The notes under the pieces are model-generated. The model saw only the letters and a list, made by a program, of their open reading frames with translations, was not told the DNA's origin and searched no databases. The translations under genes were made by a program, and so were the position numbers. A stretch of DNA of 64,000 bases from an uncultured Prevotellaceae bacterium (GTDB lineage Bacteria > Bacteroidota > Bacteroidia > Bacteroidales > Bacteroidaceae): assembly GCA_902800595.1 (NCBI GenBank), contig CADCFA010000002.1:1-64000 (forward strand), in the 5' to 3' direction. Shown here piece after piece: positions 17,412-26,142 of this stretch; position 1 is the stretch's first letter, and the number at the start of each line of letters is the position of its first letter.

Positions 17412-17894
17412 TTATTCTTCCTCTTCCTTCTCCGTCAGGAGAGCTTCTACAGGCAATTGCCGGTTGATAGCTGAGTGAAAGGATATCAGCGTCTGACTAC
17501 TTGCCAGACCAAGCGGCTGTAACTGATCATGTATGATAGTGAGCAGATGATGGTTGTTCAAGGCGTAGAGTTTGATAAACATATCGAAGTTACCCGTTGT
17601 ATAATGGCACTCCACCACCTCAGGAATATCCTTCAACTTCTCAACCACCTCATCAAAAGAGCCCGGGTCCTTCAGGTTCAGTCCAATATAGGCACAGGTC
17701 TCATAACCAATTTTCTCCGGGTCGATGAGAAACTGTGAACCTTTCAGCACCCCCATGGCAGTCAGCTTCTGAATGCGCTGATGGATGGCAGCACCACTGA
17801 CATTGCAGGCACGCGCCACCTCCAGGAAAGGCACACGGGCGTCTTCTGCTATCATTCGGAGTATCTGCCTGTCAAGTTTATCTATCTTACTCAT
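17412..17894 (-). CDS. Lrp/AsnC family transcriptional regulator
   Basis: The 160-residue regulator has an N-terminal winged HTH (KLDRQILRMIAEDARVPFLEVARACNVSGAAIHQRIQKL) and a C-terminal RAM effector domain (YIGLNLKDPGSFDEVVEKL, then VECHYTTGNFDMFIKLY) ending in an acidic tail. Lrp-type proteins form octamers and sense amino acids. It follows the exbD gene by 3 nt at the end of the ExbB/ExbD operon, so it may regulate that operon or the adjacent TMEM43 cluster. This is inferred from position only. Confidence 0.92.
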   Translation of the reverse strand: MSKIDKLDRQILRMIAEDARVPFLEVARACNVSGAAIHQRIQKLTAMGVLKGSQFLIDPEKIGYETCAYIGLNLKDPGSFDEVVEKLKDIPEVVECHYTTGNFDMFIKLYALNNHHLLTIIHDQLQPLGLASSQTLISFHSAINRQLPVEALLTEKEEEE

Positions 17895-17897
17895 AGG

Positions 17898-18356
17898 TTA
17901 ATCGTTTTGCTTAAATTCCGTTGCACTATAGTTGATCCTGAGGGCATACGACTGCTGCAAAGCTTGTTTCACATCGTTGATTACACCCATAGGGGTATGA
18001 CGATCTGCTCGCAGGCTAACCGTCAGCTTATCTGCATTCTCAGGCGACATGCCACTTCGTATTTCCTCAATACGGGCAGGAATCGCATCGGGTTCTATCA
18101 GGTCACCATTCAACTGTACTGCCCATTCACCACGAAACTGTCCGATATAGATATTCACTACCGAAGCCTTATTGGCCAGTTTCTGCACACCTGAGCCCTG
18201 AGGTACTTCCAACTTCACCTTCACCTCATCACTACGCATATGGGTGACGATCATAAAGAAGAACAGGACAGTAAAAATCAAATCAGGCATCGATGCCACA
18301 TTCAGTGACGGTACCTGATGACGCTTCCGTTGGAACATACTCTGCATCGGCCTCAT
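17898..18356 (-). CDS. exbD: ExbD/TolR family biopolymer transport protein (second copy)
   Basis: The 152-residue protein has the usual short cytosolic arm, one transmembrane helix (MPDLIFTVLFFFMIVTHM, with the conserved Asp that couples proton flow) and a periplasmic domain. It forms the ExbB-ExbD motor that energises TonB. It overlaps the first exbD by 4 nt. Two tandem ExbD paralogues are normal in Bacteroidales. Confidence 0.92.
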   Translation of the reverse strand: MRPMQSMFQRKRHQVPSLNVASMPDLIFTVLFFFMIVTHMRSDEVKVKLEVPQGSGVQKLANKASVVNIYIGQFRGEWAVQLNGDLIEPDAIPARIEEIRSGMSPENADKLTVSLRADRHTPMGVINDVKQALQQSYALRINYSATEFKQND

Positions 18357-18868
18357 CGCGCACCTCCTTTCAGATCTTCACTGATACGTTGGGGATAATA
18401 TTCGTTGGCAACTGTCCGCTCTTCATTGTTACAAGCCCTGTAATGCTTGCCGAAATGCTTTTGGGCATAATCCTCACGCAACGCAGCGTAAGCACCAACA
18501 ATGGCATTCTGCATCTGGAAATAAGCCTCATAGCTGGTCTCCCGATCTGCCTTAACCGCCACGACGTGCCCTTCACGATTGACAGAGGCCATCGCCTGTA
18601 CCTCCTCTCCAAGTTGTTTGGGAGTCATCAGCTTGCCATTACACGTCAGCTGATTCTGTGCATCAAGTTCTACCTGCAACACACAATCCTTATTGATATC
18701 CGTCAGCTGCTCTTCTTGCTGAGGTGGTGGCGCCATCTGACGCAGCAATCCCTTCTCCGTATCCATCGATGATGTTACGAGGAAGAAAATCAACAGCATG
18801 AATGAGATGTCTGCCGTTGAAGTGGTGTTCAGCTCCGGAATCTGCTGACGATAGCGCTTACGAAACAT
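18353..18868 (-). CDS. exbD: ExbD/TolR family biopolymer transport protein (first copy)
   Basis: The 171-residue protein carries the ExbD signature near its start (PELNTTSTADISFMLLIFFLV, with the proton-path Asp), one membrane helix and a periplasmic domain of about 120 residues. It overlaps the small membrane-protein gene upstream by 40 nt, an unusually long overlap that implies tight translational coupling. With the second ExbD it could form a heteromeric rod inside one ExbB ring. Confidence 0.92.
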   Translation of the reverse strand: MFRKRYRQQIPELNTTSTADISFMLLIFFLVTSSMDTEKGLLRQMAPPPQQEEQLTDINKDCVLQVELDAQNQLTCNGKLMTPKQLGEEVQAMASVNREGHVVAVKADRETSYEAYFQMQNAIVGAYAALREDYAQKHFGKHYRACNNEERTVANEYYPQRISEDLKGGAR

Positions 18869-19185
18869 CCTATAATCAAAAGAGTTGAGGTATAGATAAA
18901 CATATCCGTCGTCTTCAGCCAGAACGTGTCAGCAAAACGCACACCATTCGTCATGACAGGCGACGAAGAACCCAGAAGGAAGGTAACCACCAGGCACACA
19001 ACCAGACCTATAGCCACACACCAGCCAATACGGCCGGCAGGAACACCGTTGACAATATCGTCGCCCTTCCGTCTGCTACGGAGCGTATGCCACACTGACC
19101 AGCCTGTCACTGCCATGGCGGCAATTAACATCAGGTACATCAGCCCCAACATCAGATCTGCAAAGAAAGGCGATACGATACTCAT
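18829..19185 (-). CDS. Small three-helix membrane protein in the ExbB/ExbD operon
   Basis: The 118-residue protein has three hydrophobic segments (about 10-30, 53-72 and 90-112) and a basic cytosolic loop (HTLRSRRKGDD). I do not recognise a family, but similar proteins of this size sit between exbB and exbD in many Bacteroidales. It overlaps exbB by 4 nt and exbD by 40 nt. Overlaps on both sides and intact frame argue that it is a real accessory subunit of the energiser complex rather than a chance ORF. Confidence 0.8.
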   Translation of the reverse strand: MSIVSPFFADLMLGLMYLMLIAAMAVTGWSVWHTLRSRRKGDDIVNGVPAGRIGWCVAIGLVVCLVVTFLLGSSSPVMTNGVRFADTFWLKTTDMFIYTSTLLIIGCFVSAIVSRFRS

Positions 19186-20009
19186 GCTTGCTTGTTTTTA
19201 TAGACAGAAATTATATCCAACAGGGTAATAGCCGACTCTTCCATCTGGGCTGTCAGACGCTCAATCTTGGAAAGGATATAGCTATAGAATAACTGCAGGA
19301 TCAGTGCCACCACGATACCAAAGATCGTTGTGATCAGTGCCACCTTCATACCTTGAGCCACGATAGTTGGACCTATATCACCAGCCTGCTGAATCTGATC
19401 GAATGCCATCACCATGCCAATGACAGTACCCAGGAATCCCAATGAGGGCGCCATTGCGATGAACAGCTTGATCCATGAACAGCCCTTTTCAAGATTAGCA
19501 GCCTGCAAGCCTCCAAAGTTCGTAATGCTACGCTCAATGGCATCCATGGGCTGATTGATGTGCAAGAGTCCTTGATAGCAAACGCTCGCCACCGGACCAC
19601 GGGTGTTTCGGCAAAGCGTCTTGGCACCCTCCACATCATCGGCCTGCAGACGACGCTCAATATCCTCCATCAGCTTACGGGCCTTGATCTCAGACAGCGT
19701 CAGATAGATGATTCGTTCAATACAGAAGGCCAATCCCAGCACCAGAGCCAGGGCCACTAAAGACATAAAGCCTACATTACCATCAATAAACTTTGTTTTC
19801 AACTGTTTATGAAAACCGCCCTCCTCTGCCTCTGCATCAAGATCATCCGTCAGCATCACCTCCGAAGCCAATGAATCACTCATGGCGTTAGCCGATGCAG
19901 CAGTATCTGCAACAAGCACAGTATCTTGCTTAGACCTTTCTTGGGCTATGGCTGTTTGCGTACCAAGTAGCAAACAAATCAGTGAAAACAGAATAATCAG
20001 TCTTTTCAT
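19182..20009 (-). CDS. exbB: MotA/TolQ/ExbB family proton channel protein
   Basis: The 275-residue protein has a cleavable signal peptide (1-22) and an acidic N-terminal extension (to about residue 65), which proteobacterial ExbB lacks. Three membrane helices follow, with the conserved block AMAPSLGFLGTVIGMVMAFDQIQ and the last helix VALITTIFGIVVALILQLF. It forms the pentameric ring around ExbD and converts proton flow into TonB motion. It heads an operon with the small membrane protein, two exbD genes and the Lrp regulator. The tRNA-Ser gene lies 17 nt upstream. Confidence 0.94.
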   Translation of the reverse strand: MKRLIILFSLICLLLGTQTAIAQERSKQDTVLVADTAASANAMSDSLASEVMLTDDLDAEAEEGGFHKQLKTKFIDGNVGFMSLVALALVLGLAFCIERIIYLTLSEIKARKLMEDIERRLQADDVEGAKTLCRNTRGPVASVCYQGLLHINQPMDAIERSITNFGGLQAANLEKGCSWIKLFIAMAPSLGFLGTVIGMVMAFDQIQQAGDIGPTIVAQGMKVALITTIFGIVVALILQLFYSYILSKIERLTAQMEESAITLLDIISVYKNKQA

Positions 20010-20026
20010 AACTTATCAATATTCTG

Positions 20027-20114
20027 CGGAGAGAACAGGATTCGAACCTGCGAACCGGTTTTGCCGGTTACACGCTTTCCAGGCGTGCCTCTTCAACCAC
20101 TCGAGCACCTCTCC
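20027..20114 (-). tRNA. tRNA-Ser (anticodon GGA)
   Basis: On the minus strand the 88-nt sequence folds as a class II tRNA: acceptor GGAGAGG pairs with TCTCTCC (one G-U), discriminator G, a long variable arm (GTAACCGGCAAAACCGGTT, a perfect hairpin), T-arm GGTTCGAATCC and anticodon loop CTGGAAAGC with anticodon GGA. No CCA is encoded at the 3' end, which fits the presence of a CCA-adding-type enzyme at 38.2 kb. Confidence 0.96.
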
Positions 20115-20131
20115 TTGCGTTTTTGTGAATG

Positions 20132-20139
20132 CAAAGGTA
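20132..20139 (-). promoter_or_regulatory. -7 element for tRNA-Ser
   Basis: TACCTTTG on the minus strand lies 17 nt before the mature 5' end of the tRNA. Read-through into exbB 17 nt beyond the tRNA is possible, as no separate exbB promoter is seen. Confidence 0.65.
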
Positions 20140-20164
20140 GTGTTTTTACCGCACATTCTATAGA

Positions 20165-20947
20165 TTATAGGATTATATTTAATATTTTTTCGCAGTTCAT
20201 GTTTGTCTGGTTGGCTATTGTCTCTGCATCCACGCCATAAGCCTCAGCCAACCGTTGCAGGACATGAGCCACAAAAGCAGGCTCATTACGCTGTCCGCGC
20301 ATGGGTACTGGTGCCATATAAGGCGCATCTGTCTCCAGCACGATTCTACTCAGGGGAACACAGGCAGGAAGCACTTCCGGCAGATGGGATTTCTTGAAAG
20401 TCAGCACCCCGCCCACACCTAACACAAAGCGATCAAACTGCAGCAGTTCTCTGGCTTCCTGTTCATTGCCGGTAAAACAATGGAACACGCCGCCAGGAAG
20501 TGCTTCCTTATAACGTTTCAGGATGGCTACCAGCTCATGCTGGGCTTTCCGGCAATGGATCATCAACGGGAGCTGGAGCTCGACAGCCCATTTCACCTGT
20601 TCTTCGAAGGCAGCCAACTGCGCCTGCTCAAACGCTCGGCTCCAATAGAAGTCAAGTCCCACTTCACCTATCGCAACAACTTGGGCATCAAGAAGTTTTG
20701 TTTTTATCTGCGCCAAGACATCCTGCCAGTCGGCTTTCACCTCCTCAGGATGAAGTCCCAGCATCGGAAAGCAATAGCCAGGATACCTTCTGCACAGCGC
20801 CAATACAGTCTCACACGAAGGCAGGTCGATACCAGGAATACCGATAGCCCCTACCCCAGCCTCACGGGCACGAGTAACAACAGCTTCGAGATCCTCGGCA
20901 AACTCTTCGCCGTCAAGATGGCAATGGGTATCAATAAATCTCATCAA
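20165..20947 (-). CDS. tatD: TatD family metal-dependent hydrolase/DNase
   Basis: The 260-residue TIM-barrel protein has the family metal ligands in order: DTHCHLD at the N-terminus, IGEVGLDFYW (Glu), LMIHCRKAQHE (His), GVFHCFTGN (His) and ETDAPYMAP (Asp). TatD enzymes are 3'-5' DNases or RNases acting in DNA repair and turnover. It overlaps the polyprenyl synthase gene by 4 nt and is the last gene of an operon that starts with a TonB-family gene. Length is typical. Confidence 0.94.
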   Translation of the reverse strand: MMRFIDTHCHLDGEEFAEDLEAVVTRAREAGVGAIGIPGIDLPSCETVLALCRRYPGYCFPMLGLHPEEVKADWQDVLAQIKTKLLDAQVVAIGEVGLDFYWSRAFEQAQLAAFEEQVKWAVELQLPLMIHCRKAQHELVAILKRYKEALPGGVFHCFTGNEQEARELLQFDRFVLGVGGVLTFKKSHLPEVLPACVPLSRIVLETDAPYMAPVPMRGQRNEPAFVAHVLQRLAEAYGVDAETIANQTNMNCEKILNIIL

Positions 20948-21918
20948 CTCTCACGGGTCATCATCTCGGCAGCGTAGGCTTTCAACTCACTTTTACGCTC
21001 TTCAGGCACATTGACCTTTGCCAGATACGCCAAACCACGGTTATAGCACTCGTCCATCTTGCGTTCACACAGCTCACGGATGCCAATCTCATCATAGAGC
21101 TTCGTGACAGCTGCCACTTTCTCATTGCGATCGAAATCTTTTGCCGCAATCCAGTACTGGAGCTCCTTACGCTGTGCATCATTGGCCAGATTCAGCGCAT
21201 TGATCAGCATATAGGTCTTCTTATTAGAGGTGATATCACCACCAATATTCTTTCCAAACACCTTGGGATCACCATACACATCCAGCAGGTCGTCCTGAAG
21301 CTGGAATGCCAGTCCTATCTGCTCACCGAATTTATAGAGATTCTCCTGATCCTCCTTGGATGCGCCTGCCAGGATAGCACCAATCTTAACGGCACAGGCA
21401 ATCAGCACACTGGTCTTCAGACGAATCATCTCAATATAGTCTTCTTCTTTGACATCATCACGCGTCTCGTATTCCACGTCGAGCTGCTGTCCCTCTCCCA
21501 CCTCATAGGTTGTTATCAGGAAAGTGCGGAACACGTCTTTTACCTTATCCACCTCACAGTCTTCGATGCGCTCGAAAGCCTGCAGGAGCATCGTATCACC
21601 TGAAAGAATAGCCTGATTGGGGTTCCAGCGTTTGTGCACTGTCTCATGCCCACGACGCATGTCCGCATTATCCATCAGATCATCATGCAACAGCGTGAAG
21701 TTATGGTAGGTTTCCAGACCAATGGCTTGGTTCATGATCCGCTCCGGATCATCCTTGTAGAGATTATAGGTCAATAACATCAGAACCGGGCGGACACGCT
21801 TGCCGCCAATAGCGAGCACATACTTGATAGGCTCATACAGACTAAAAGGCGGACGGTCATAAACCAGACCGTCAAGTGCCTCATTCACTTTCTTAAGTAA
21901 TACTTCTGATTGATACAT
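20944..21918 (-). CDS. Polyprenyl (isoprenyl) diphosphate synthase
   Basis: The 324-residue all-helical synthase condenses isopentenyl diphosphate with an allylic diphosphate. Both aspartate-rich motifs are present: LLHDDLMDNADMRRG (first) and FQLQDDLLDVYGDPKVFGK (second). The basic GGKRVRPVLMLL region binds diphosphate. Length and motifs fit a short-chain (C15/C20) synthase or an octaprenyl-type enzyme; residues before the first motif (LETYHNF) do not settle chain length for me. It sits between the TonB-family gene and tatD in one operon. Confidence 0.92.
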   Translation of the reverse strand: MYQSEVLLKKVNEALDGLVYDRPPFSLYEPIKYVLAIGGKRVRPVLMLLTYNLYKDDPERIMNQAIGLETYHNFTLLHDDLMDNADMRRGHETVHKRWNPNQAILSGDTMLLQAFERIEDCEVDKVKDVFRTFLITTYEVGEGQQLDVEYETRDDVKEEDYIEMIRLKTSVLIACAVKIGAILAGASKEDQENLYKFGEQIGLAFQLQDDLLDVYGDPKVFGKNIGGDITSNKKTYMLINALNLANDAQRKELQYWIAAKDFDRNEKVAAVTKLYDEIGIRELCERKMDECYNRGLAYLAKVNVPEERKSELKAYAAEMMTRES

Positions 21919-21927
21919 ATTTTTTAT

Positions 21928-22626
21928 CTATAGATTAAACACGATTGGTATGCAGACCTTTGTACGACAAGGTTTCGCATTCATCACACCAGCCTGCCAT
22001 TTCGGCATCATCTTCAGCACACGCAGCACTTCACGGTCACAAGATGCCTCCAGACGTTCCGTCAGTTCCAGGTCGCTCACGCTGCCGTCAGTATTCACGA
22101 TAAACTGGGCTACCACCTTTCCCTTGACCTGCTTTCTTTGGGCTGACGCAGGGTATTTCAGATTCTTTGTCAGCCATTTCATAAACTCCGAGGCTCCTCC
22201 GGGGAACTGAGGCAGGTCTTCCACCACACGGAAATCCACGGGTTCATTATACATATCCACGACCTCTGGTTTATCCTGTTCCTCAGCCTCCTTCTGATCT
22301 TTCTGCTCCTCCGGGCGTTCCACGGGCTCTGGCTCGAAAGTCAAGTCCACATCGTCATCCACCAGCCGCAGCTGCTCTGACTTGGGTTGCTCCACCTTTG
22401 GCTCCTGAGGCAGCATCATCGGAATCTCATCCTTGTCACGCTTAAGCGGAGAGAGCTCCATCTCAGCCTCCAAGTCGTCATCCGCCTCAAAGAATGCCCA
22501 GCCACCGTCATTGCTGTTCCATTCCAAGGCAACAAACAAGGCTGCGAGTACAACGATCAATCCCACGAGGAATCCTTGCACGCGCATGTTCTCCAAATCT
22601 GCCTCACGACTTTTCTTGACTTCCAT
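21928..22626 (-). CDS. TonB family energy transducer
   Basis: The 232-residue protein has a short cytosolic start, one membrane helix (about 17-35, VGLIVVLAALFVALEW), an acidic Glu/Pro/Lys-rich periplasmic span (about 40-125) and a C-terminal TonB domain (about 140-232: LKYPASAQRKQVKGKVVAQFIVN and PKWQAGVMNAKPCRTKVCIPIVF). It links an ExbB/ExbD motor to outer-membrane receptors. Bacteroidales carry many such proteins. The promoter at 22668-22675 would drive this gene, the prenyl synthase and tatD. Confidence 0.93.
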   Translation of the reverse strand: MEVKKSREADLENMRVQGFLVGLIVVLAALFVALEWNSNDGGWAFFEADDDLEAEMELSPLKRDKDEIPMMLPQEPKVEQPKSEQLRLVDDDVDLTFEPEPVERPEEQKDQKEAEEQDKPEVVDMYNEPVDFRVVEDLPQFPGGASEFMKWLTKNLKYPASAQRKQVKGKVVAQFIVNTDGSVSDLELTERLEASCDREVLRVLKMMPKWQAGVMNAKPCRTKVCIPIVFNL

Positions 22627-22667
22627 AATAAATCCGGCATTCTGCCGTTATATCTTCAAATCGGATG

Positions 22668-22675
22668 CAAAGATA
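22668..22675 (-). promoter_or_regulatory. -7 element for the tonB-prenyl synthase-tatD operon
   Basis: TATCTTTG on the minus strand lies 41 nt before the start codon. A 7-bp A-rich array follows directly upstream at 22685-22719. Confidence 0.6.
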
Positions 22676-22684
22676 TAAAAAAGA

Positions 22685-22719
22685 AGTGAAAAGTAAAAAG
22701 GGAAAAGTGAAAAGGTTAA
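22685..22719. repeat. Imperfect tandem array, 7 bp x 5
   Basis: The units AGTGAAA, AGTAAAA, AGGGAAA, AGTGAAA and AGGTTAA lie end to end between two divergent promoters. Confidence 0.7.
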
Positions 22720-22738
22720 GAAATTAAGAATTATTTCG

Positions 22739-22746
22739 TAATTTTG
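22739..22746 (+). promoter_or_regulatory. -7 element for porQ-cmk
   Basis: TAATTTTG lies 24 nt before the porQ start codon. A short purine-rich GGAG sits directly against the ATG. Confidence 0.6.
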
Positions 22747-22770
22747 CGCCCAACTTAAGTGATTTAGGAG

Positions 22771-23778
22771 ATGAAAAGTGATAAAGTAAGCAACAAAGCG
22801 CCATTCAAGAGCAGAGCCGACAGTCATCAGCTCCTGCGCTTGTGGCTCCTTCTCATCATCTCTCACCTCTCCATCCTCACTGCCGTCTCACAGGAGAGCA
22901 CCACCTCCTATAATTTTCTCCGATTGCCAGTCAGCGCCCATGCGGCAGCCGTCGGAGGCGACAACATCACACTGACCGACGACGATCCCGCCCTGATTTT
23001 CCATAACCCGGCATTAATCAATGGCGTTAGCGACAAGAGCATCAACCTGAATTTCATGGCATTCATGGAAGGTGCCAAGACTGCCAGTGCCGCCTTTATG
23101 AAAGGAGCTGGCGACAGAGGCACCTGGGGCGTCACGGCTCAATACATGGACTATGGCAGCATGAAGGAGACCACACCTGAAGGACAGGAACTGGGCACGT
23201 TCTCAGCACGTGACATTGCCGTTGGCGGCACCTTTGCCTACGCATTTACAAACGAGCTCAGCGGTGGTATCACTACCAAGTTCATCACCTCCTATATCGC
23301 CGGATACAACGCTCTGGCTGTAGCAGTGGATTTAGGTCTCAACTATTTCGACGAAGACCATGACTTGAGTCTTTCGGCAGTAGCACGTAATCTGGGCGGA
23401 CAGGTGAAAGCCTACGACGAACAGTTTGAGCGGATCCCCCTTGATCTGCAGGTAGGTGCCACCAAGCGCATCGGGCAGTCGCCCTTCCGACTCTCTGCCA
23501 CACTCAGCCGTCTCAACGACTGGAGCGAAGGTTTCGGCCACCACATCGCCGTGGGAGCCGACGTACTCTTAGGACAAAATATCTATATCGCTGCGGGTTA
23601 CAATTTCCGAAGGTCAAGTCAGATGAAAATTAGCGACAATGAGGGAGCCTCGTCCCATGGGGCGGGTTTCTCTGCCGGAGCTGGTCTTCAGCTGGAGCGG
23701 TTCAAGCTCCATGTGGCATACGGGAAATACCACGTCAGCGCCTCATCAATCTTGATAAATTTATCTTACGCATTATGA
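22771..23778 (+). CDS. porQ: Type IX secretion system protein PorQ
   Basis: The 335-residue outer-membrane beta-barrel has a signal peptide (about 1-40, a long basic N-region then [18 protein letters not shown]). The PorQ signature follows: [22 protein letters not shown] and [13 protein letters not shown]. Regular amphipathic strands run to the C-terminal ILINLSYAL. PorQ is needed with PorZ to attach A-LPS to type IX cargo in Porphyromonas. It overlaps cmk by 4 nt, an arrangement I recall as common in Bacteroidales. Confidence 0.87.
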   Translation: MKSDKVSNKAPFKSRADSHQLLRLWLLLIISHLSILTAVSQESTTSYNFLRLPVSAHAAAVGGDNITLTDDDPALIFHNPALINGVSDKSINLNFMAFMEGAKTASAAFMKGAGDRGTWGVTAQYMDYGSMKETTPEGQELGTFSARDIAVGGTFAYAFTNELSGGITTKFITSYIAGYNALAVAVDLGLNYFDEDHDLSLSAVARNLGGQVKAYDEQFERIPLDLQVGATKRIGQSPFRLSATLSRLNDWSEGFGHHIAVGADVLLGQNIYIAAGYNFRRSSQMKISDNEGASSHGAGFSAGAGLQLERFKLHVAYGKYHVSASSILINLSYAL

Positions 23779-24467
23779 AAAAAATAACGATTGCAATCGA
23801 TGGCCACAGCTCATGCGGAAAGAGCACGATGGCTAAGGACCTGGCCCGCGAGGTGGGTTACGTCTATGTAGATACTGGCGCCATGTATCGCTCAGTCACA
23901 CTTTATGCCCTTCAGCACAACCTCTTCAATGCTGACGGAAGTGTAAAAACCACTGAGTTGGAACAGGAGATGCCCAATATCCAGATCAGTTTCAAGTTCA
24001 ATCCCGCCACAGGGCGCCCTGACACCTATTTGAATAATGTACGTGTGGAAGACGAGATCCGTTCGCTGGAGGTAAGCAGCCATGTCAGTCCCATTGCCGC
24101 TGTCGGCTTTGTACGTACAGCCATGGTGGCCCAGCAACAACAGATGGGCAAGGACAAGGGCGTGGTAATGGATGGTCGTGATATCGGCACCACCGTCTTC
24201 CCTGATGCCGAACTGAAGATCTTCGTCACTGCCAGCGCAGAGGTTCGTGCCCAGCGCCGTTTCGACGAGTTGAAGGCCAAGGGGATGCCGGCAGACTACG
24301 ATGACATCCTGAAGAATGTGCAAGAGCGCGATTATATAGACTCTCATCGTGAGGTGAGCCCACTGCGCAAGGCTGATGATGCCATCGAGCTCGACAACTC
24401 CCACATGACCATCGCCGAACAGAAACAGTGGCTCCTTGATCGGTTCAACGAGCGTACAGCGCAATAA
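23775..24467 (+). CDS. cmk: Cytidylate kinase
   Basis: Cmk phosphorylates CMP and dCMP to the diphosphates. The 230-residue protein has the P-loop [17 protein letters not shown], then [13 protein letters not shown], the core [30 protein letters not shown] and the lid region, all at the expected spacing. It is translationally coupled to porQ through a 4-nt overlap. Length is standard. Confidence 0.96.
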   Translation: MKKITIAIDGHSSCGKSTMAKDLAREVGYVYVDTGAMYRSVTLYALQHNLFNADGSVKTTELEQEMPNIQISFKFNPATGRPDTYLNNVRVEDEIRSLEVSSHVSPIAAVGFVRTAMVAQQQQMGKDKGVVMDGRDIGTTVFPDAELKIFVTASAEVRAQRRFDELKAKGMPADYDDILKNVQERDYIDSHREVSPLRKADDAIELDNSHMTIAEQKQWLLDRFNERTAQ

Positions 24468-24524
24468 ATTTGTTCCGTTTACGTAATTTTCTCATCTTTT
24501 TGGCAGTTTTACTGGTTTTTTTAC

Positions 24525-24532
24525 TACCTTTG
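24525..24532 (+). promoter_or_regulatory. -7 element for the FadL-like porin gene
   Basis: TACCTTTG lies 30 nt before the chosen ATG (24563), with TTTG at 24499-24502 as a possible -33 element (22-bp spacer). It falls inside an upstream extension of the frame and so supports the later start. Confidence 0.65.
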
Positions 24533-24562
24533 CACCCGCAAACCATTAGAATTGATTCAAAA

Positions 24563-25921
24563 ATGATGAGAAAATTACTCTTTTCAGCCTTACTGTCACT
24601 CGCAGCAGTAAGCATGTCCCATGCAGGTGGACTGATGACTAACACAAATTATCACATAGCTTTCGACCGTATGTTTGCACGTGGTGCCACCACAGAGATC
24701 GACGCTGCCTACTCCAACCCCGCCGGTCTGGCTTGGGGGCACGAGGGATTCCAGCTCTCACTCAACTTCCAGAAGCCCTGGCAGCATCGTGACATCGAGA
24801 CAAGCATCCCTGGATACCTCGGCTCCAACTTCGAGAAGAAATACAATGGCGTGGCGTCAGCCCCCATCGTACCCGCCCTCTTCGCTGCCTATAAGAAAGA
24901 CATGTGGGCATTCTCAGCCATGATCGGCATCGTGGGTAGCGGAGGCTTCGTGAAGTACGACGAGGGTATCCCCATGTTCGAGGTGCCCATCCGTGCCATG
25001 CTGGCTCAAAGCGGTATCACACCCGACAAATATGATTACAGCGCCAACATGAAGGGCAAGCAGTATATCTACGGCGGACAGTTTAACATCACCCGCAAGA
25101 TCAACGACAACTTCTCTGCTGCCGTTGGTATCCGTGCCAACTACTACGACGGCTACAGCCGTGGTTTCGTGAATGCCAACATGGGTGGCGCAGACCTTAT
25201 CGACCTGCAGCTCGACTGCATCCAGCGCGGCTGGGGCTTTGCACCTATCTTCAGCTTCGATTACCACGACGATCGTCTGACCATCAGTGCCCGTTATGAG
25301 TTCCGTACAAAACTCGCCACAGATAACGACACCCGCACACTCACGGCACGAATCAAAAATGCCGACCCCGCCACCGCCACTGTCATGCCTTACATCGAGG
25401 GCGACCTGGCACTCCAGCAGTTTGGCGACAAGGTGGCAGCCTATAAGGATGGGGCAGAGACACGCTACGACATGCCCTCACTGCTCGCAGTAGCTGTCGG
25501 CTACGAATTCACCCCGCGCCTTCGCGCTGCGCTGGAATATCACTTCTTCGACGACAAGCATGCCAAGATGGCAAACGACAGACAGAAGACACTGAAGCAC
25601 GGCACACACGAGATCCTCGCTGGTATAGAGTACGACATCAACGAGAAGTTCACCGTCAGCTGTGGTGGTCAGCGCACTGACTACGGCCTGTCCGACGAGT
25701 ATCAGCAGAACACCTCCTTTGCCTGCGACAGCTACAGTCTCGGACTGGGCGGCGCCTGGAACATCAATCAGAAGATGCGCCTGAACGTCAGTTACTTCTG
25801 CAGTCTCTACTCCGACTACACCAAGCAGCAGGACAAGTATATGGGCACGCCCTATACGGGAACCGAGACATACAGCCGCACCAACCACGTGATCGGCATC
25901 GGTCTCGATTATAAGTTCTAA
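24563..25921 (+). CDS. OmpP1/FadL/TodX family outer-membrane transporter
   Basis: The 452-residue protein starts with a signal peptide (MMRKLLFSALLSLAAVSMSHA) followed directly by GGLMTNTNYHIAFDRMFARGATTEIDAAYSNPAGLAW, the FadL-family N-terminal plug and NPA motif. The remainder alternates aromatic beta-strands to the C-terminal GIGLDYKF. The family imports long-chain fatty acids or other hydrophobic molecules. The frame is open 93 nt further upstream, but the promoter at 24525 and the signal peptide fix the start here. A structured 11-bp repeat array follows the stop codon. Confidence 0.88.
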   Translation: MMRKLLFSALLSLAAVSMSHAGGLMTNTNYHIAFDRMFARGATTEIDAAYSNPAGLAWGHEGFQLSLNFQKPWQHRDIETSIPGYLGSNFEKKYNGVASAPIVPALFAAYKKDMWAFSAMIGIVGSGGFVKYDEGIPMFEVPIRAMLAQSGITPDKYDYSANMKGKQYIYGGQFNITRKINDNFSAAVGIRANYYDGYSRGFVNANMGGADLIDLQLDCIQRGWGFAPIFSFDYHDDRLTISARYEFRTKLATDNDTRTLTARIKNADPATATVMPYIEGDLALQQFGDKVAAYKDGAETRYDMPSLLAVAVGYEFTPRLRAALEYHFFDDKHAKMANDRQKTLKHGTHEILAGIEYDINEKFTVSCGGQRTDYGLSDEYQQNTSFACDSYSLGLGGAWNINQKMRLNVSYFCSLYSDYTKQQDKYMGTPYTGTETYSRTNHVIGIGLDYKF

Positions 25922-25938
25922 CCCCAAAAAATTGCATA

Positions 25939-26026
25939 GAATTCTTGAAGAATTCGAAGGGAATTCTTCAAGAATTCTCCTTGAATTGTGCCAGAATTCA
26001 CATTGAATTATGGCACAATTCTAAGT
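25939..26026. repeat. 11-bp phased GAATT array (eight units) that folds into two hairpins
   Basis: GAATT starts at 25939, 25950, 25961, 25972, 25983, 25994 and 26005, exactly 11 bp apart, and an eighth unit begins with CAATT at 26016. The same bases give a perfect 18-bp hairpin (25938-25955 with 25961-25978, 5-nt loop). A second hairpin of 11 bp (25983-25993 with 26011-26021) extends after one mismatch. It separates the convergent porin and folK genes. Confidence 0.85.
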
Positions 26027-26142
26027 TTTCCTTGAAAACCGCTCTTTACTCATTTTGGAGGTTTTCCATGTAAACGAAGGTTAAATACATTATATTTTCA
26101 TAAACTGGCGCTCCCAAAAGCCAATTTTGTGATCACATGTAA

